A stretch of 15,783 bases of DNA from Pseudomonadales bacterium (lineage in GTDB: Bacteria > Pseudomonadota > Gammaproteobacteria > Pseudomonadales > Azotimanducaceae). Location of the stretch: the NCBI GenBank assembly GCA_029244465.1, contig JAQWQN010000246.1:1-15783 (forward strand). Reading direction: 5' to 3'. Of the stretch, positions 15,243 through 15,783 are shown piece after piece. Every line of letters starts with the position of its first letter. Position 1 is the first letter of the stretch. The translations under genes were made by a program, and so were the position numbers. The notes below the pieces were generated by a model that had not been told where the DNA came from, ran no database searches, and worked only from the letters and a program-made list of their open reading frames with translations.

Positions 15243-15264
15243 CCCTATAACCACCCCATAACCA
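15243..15264. repeat. 11-bp tandem repeat CCCTATAACCA / CCCCATAACCA
   Basis: Two adjacent 11-base copies differing at one position (15243-15253 and 15254-15264), seven bases from the 9-bp repeat pair. The near one-helical-turn period would place both copies on the same DNA face, as in many tandem operators. Function is inferred only. Confidence 0.8.
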
Positions 15265-15641
15265 ATCAAATGCTCCGCACTCTCTCTTTGCCGATAACAA
15301 ACCACATCGAGCTAATAGCGGCAGCAAAGGGTGGATTCTTTACCACCAAGTTGCCCCCCAGCTACCGTTTGTAGCCTACTATTTCTTTGCGATGATCTCC
15401 CACAAGGACTGCGACCAAAAAATCACGGTCTATTGGCAAAATGAGGGTACTTTGTGCGTGAGATAATCGACACTGACCCGCCAACAGTGCGCACAACAAC
15501 GGCTGATCCTTACTCAAATGTACTGACGTTTGTCGTCCATCGAATTTCGCTCTCACGCATTAAGCGGACAGCTCTCGCCTTCTGACAACGCCTTGCTCGC
15601 GCACCGATACCGATGCTTTGCGGAATCTAGTCGATAGACAC

Positions 15642-15669
15642 AAAAAAGCCCGGCATTGCCGGGCTTTTT
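15642..15669 (-). terminator. Rho-independent terminator downstream of groEL
   Basis: A perfect seven-pair GC-rich stem (GCCCGGC, loop of three, GCCGGGC) flanked by six A on one side and five T on the other. It starts 24 bases after the groEL stop. The symmetric flanks would let it work in both directions, but only groEL approaches it within the window. Confidence 0.93.
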
Positions 15670-15692
15670 AAGCGCAAAAGGCGAAGGACGAT

Positions 15693-15783
15693 TTACATCA
15701 TGCCGCCCATGCCACCCATGTCTGGCATGCCGCCGCCAGGCATACCACCGCCAGCACCTGCCTCTTCTGGCTTGTCGCTGACC
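15693..15783 (-). CDS. groEL: 60 kDa chaperonin GroEL, C-terminal end only
   Basis: The last 29 codons and stop of a minus-strand gene entering from the right edge. They encode VSDKPEEAGAGGG followed by MPGGGMPDMGGMGGMM. The VSDKPE segment and the GGM-repeat tail are the hallmark ending of group I chaperonins; the flexible tail lines the floor of the folding cavity. Only about 5 per cent of the usual 545-550 residues is visible. A strong terminator follows at once, so groEL transcription should stop before the PuuD-like gene. Confidence 0.95.
   Translation of the reverse strand, partial: VSDKPEEAGAGGGMPGGGMPDMGGMGGMM

Larger units (their letters stand above)
15190..15641. other. long non-coding stretch between the PuuD-like gene and the groEL terminator
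   Basis: About 450 bases with no convincing gene. The left part (15219-15264) holds two abutting tandem repeats and probably the promoter region of the PuuD-like gene. The right part (15328-15641) holds only a weak 64-codon minus-strand frame with a GTG start and no ribosome-binding site. I see no RNA gene or riboswitch that I recognise. Confidence 0.6.

Noticed and set aside
15190..15327. N-terminal extension of the PuuD-like frame to 15327
   Set aside because: The extra 46 residues are unlike the family, are encoded by the repeat region, and the GTG at 15189 has a good ribosome-binding site.
15362..15556. 64-codon minus-strand open frame between groEL and the PuuD-like gene
   Set aside because: It starts with GTG, has no ribosome-binding site, shows no recognisable domain or membrane pattern, and lies in a low-information intergenic stretch.
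1..15783. mobile element, prophage, defence system or CRISPR array
   Set aside because: No transposase, integrase, terminal inverted repeats, regularly spaced repeats or known defence-gene motifs were seen; the genes look like stable chromosomal ones.

Overview
The window looks like chromosomal DNA of a free-living gammaproteobacterium with roughly balanced base composition. The reasons are a close match to the enterobacterial exonuclease I family, a YihG-type acyltransferase, a GspA/GspB pair, an AmrZ-like ribbon-helix-helix regulator and a GroEL with the usual GGM-rich tail. I see no insertion sequences, phage genes, tRNAs, rRNAs or CRISPR array. The genus cannot be settled from the sequence alone.

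Layout from left to right. (1) Positions 1-2908, minus strand: a tight three-gene operon reading Nudix hydrolase, ABC ATPase, then an FtsX/MacB-type permease that runs off the left edge. (2) Positions 3060-4332, plus strand: a small AmrZ-like regulator and, one base after its stop, an unusual response regulator with an intact receiver active site and a C-terminal half I do not recognise. (3) Positions 4344-5756, minus strand: sbcB (exonuclease I). (4) Positions 5851-7227, plus strand: an SLC13/DASS anion transporter, whose 3' end overlaps a minus-strand zinc-peptidase lipoprotein (7214-8248). (5) Positions 8361-11567, plus strand: a YihG-like acyltransferase followed by gspA and gspB. (6) Positions 11570-15189, minus strand: an HD-GYP protein with a large insertion, a coiled-coil membrane protein, and a short PuuD-like membrane protein with its own terminator. 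(7) Right edge, minus strand: the last codons of groEL and its terminator.

The genes are mostly unrelated housekeeping and envelope functions. Three themes recur: envelope work (ABC exporter, acyltransferase, GspAB, lipoprotein peptidase), signalling (AmrZ-like regulator plus receiver protein, and a predicted cyclic-di-GMP phosphodiesterase), and very compact packing with convergent gene ends only 2-11 bp apart or overlapping. The best candidates for something undescribed are the regulator/receiver pair at 3060-4332, the insertion inside the HD-GYP catalytic domain at 11570-13495, and the abutting tandem repeats in the long leader at 15190-15330. None of these amounts to a proven new system.
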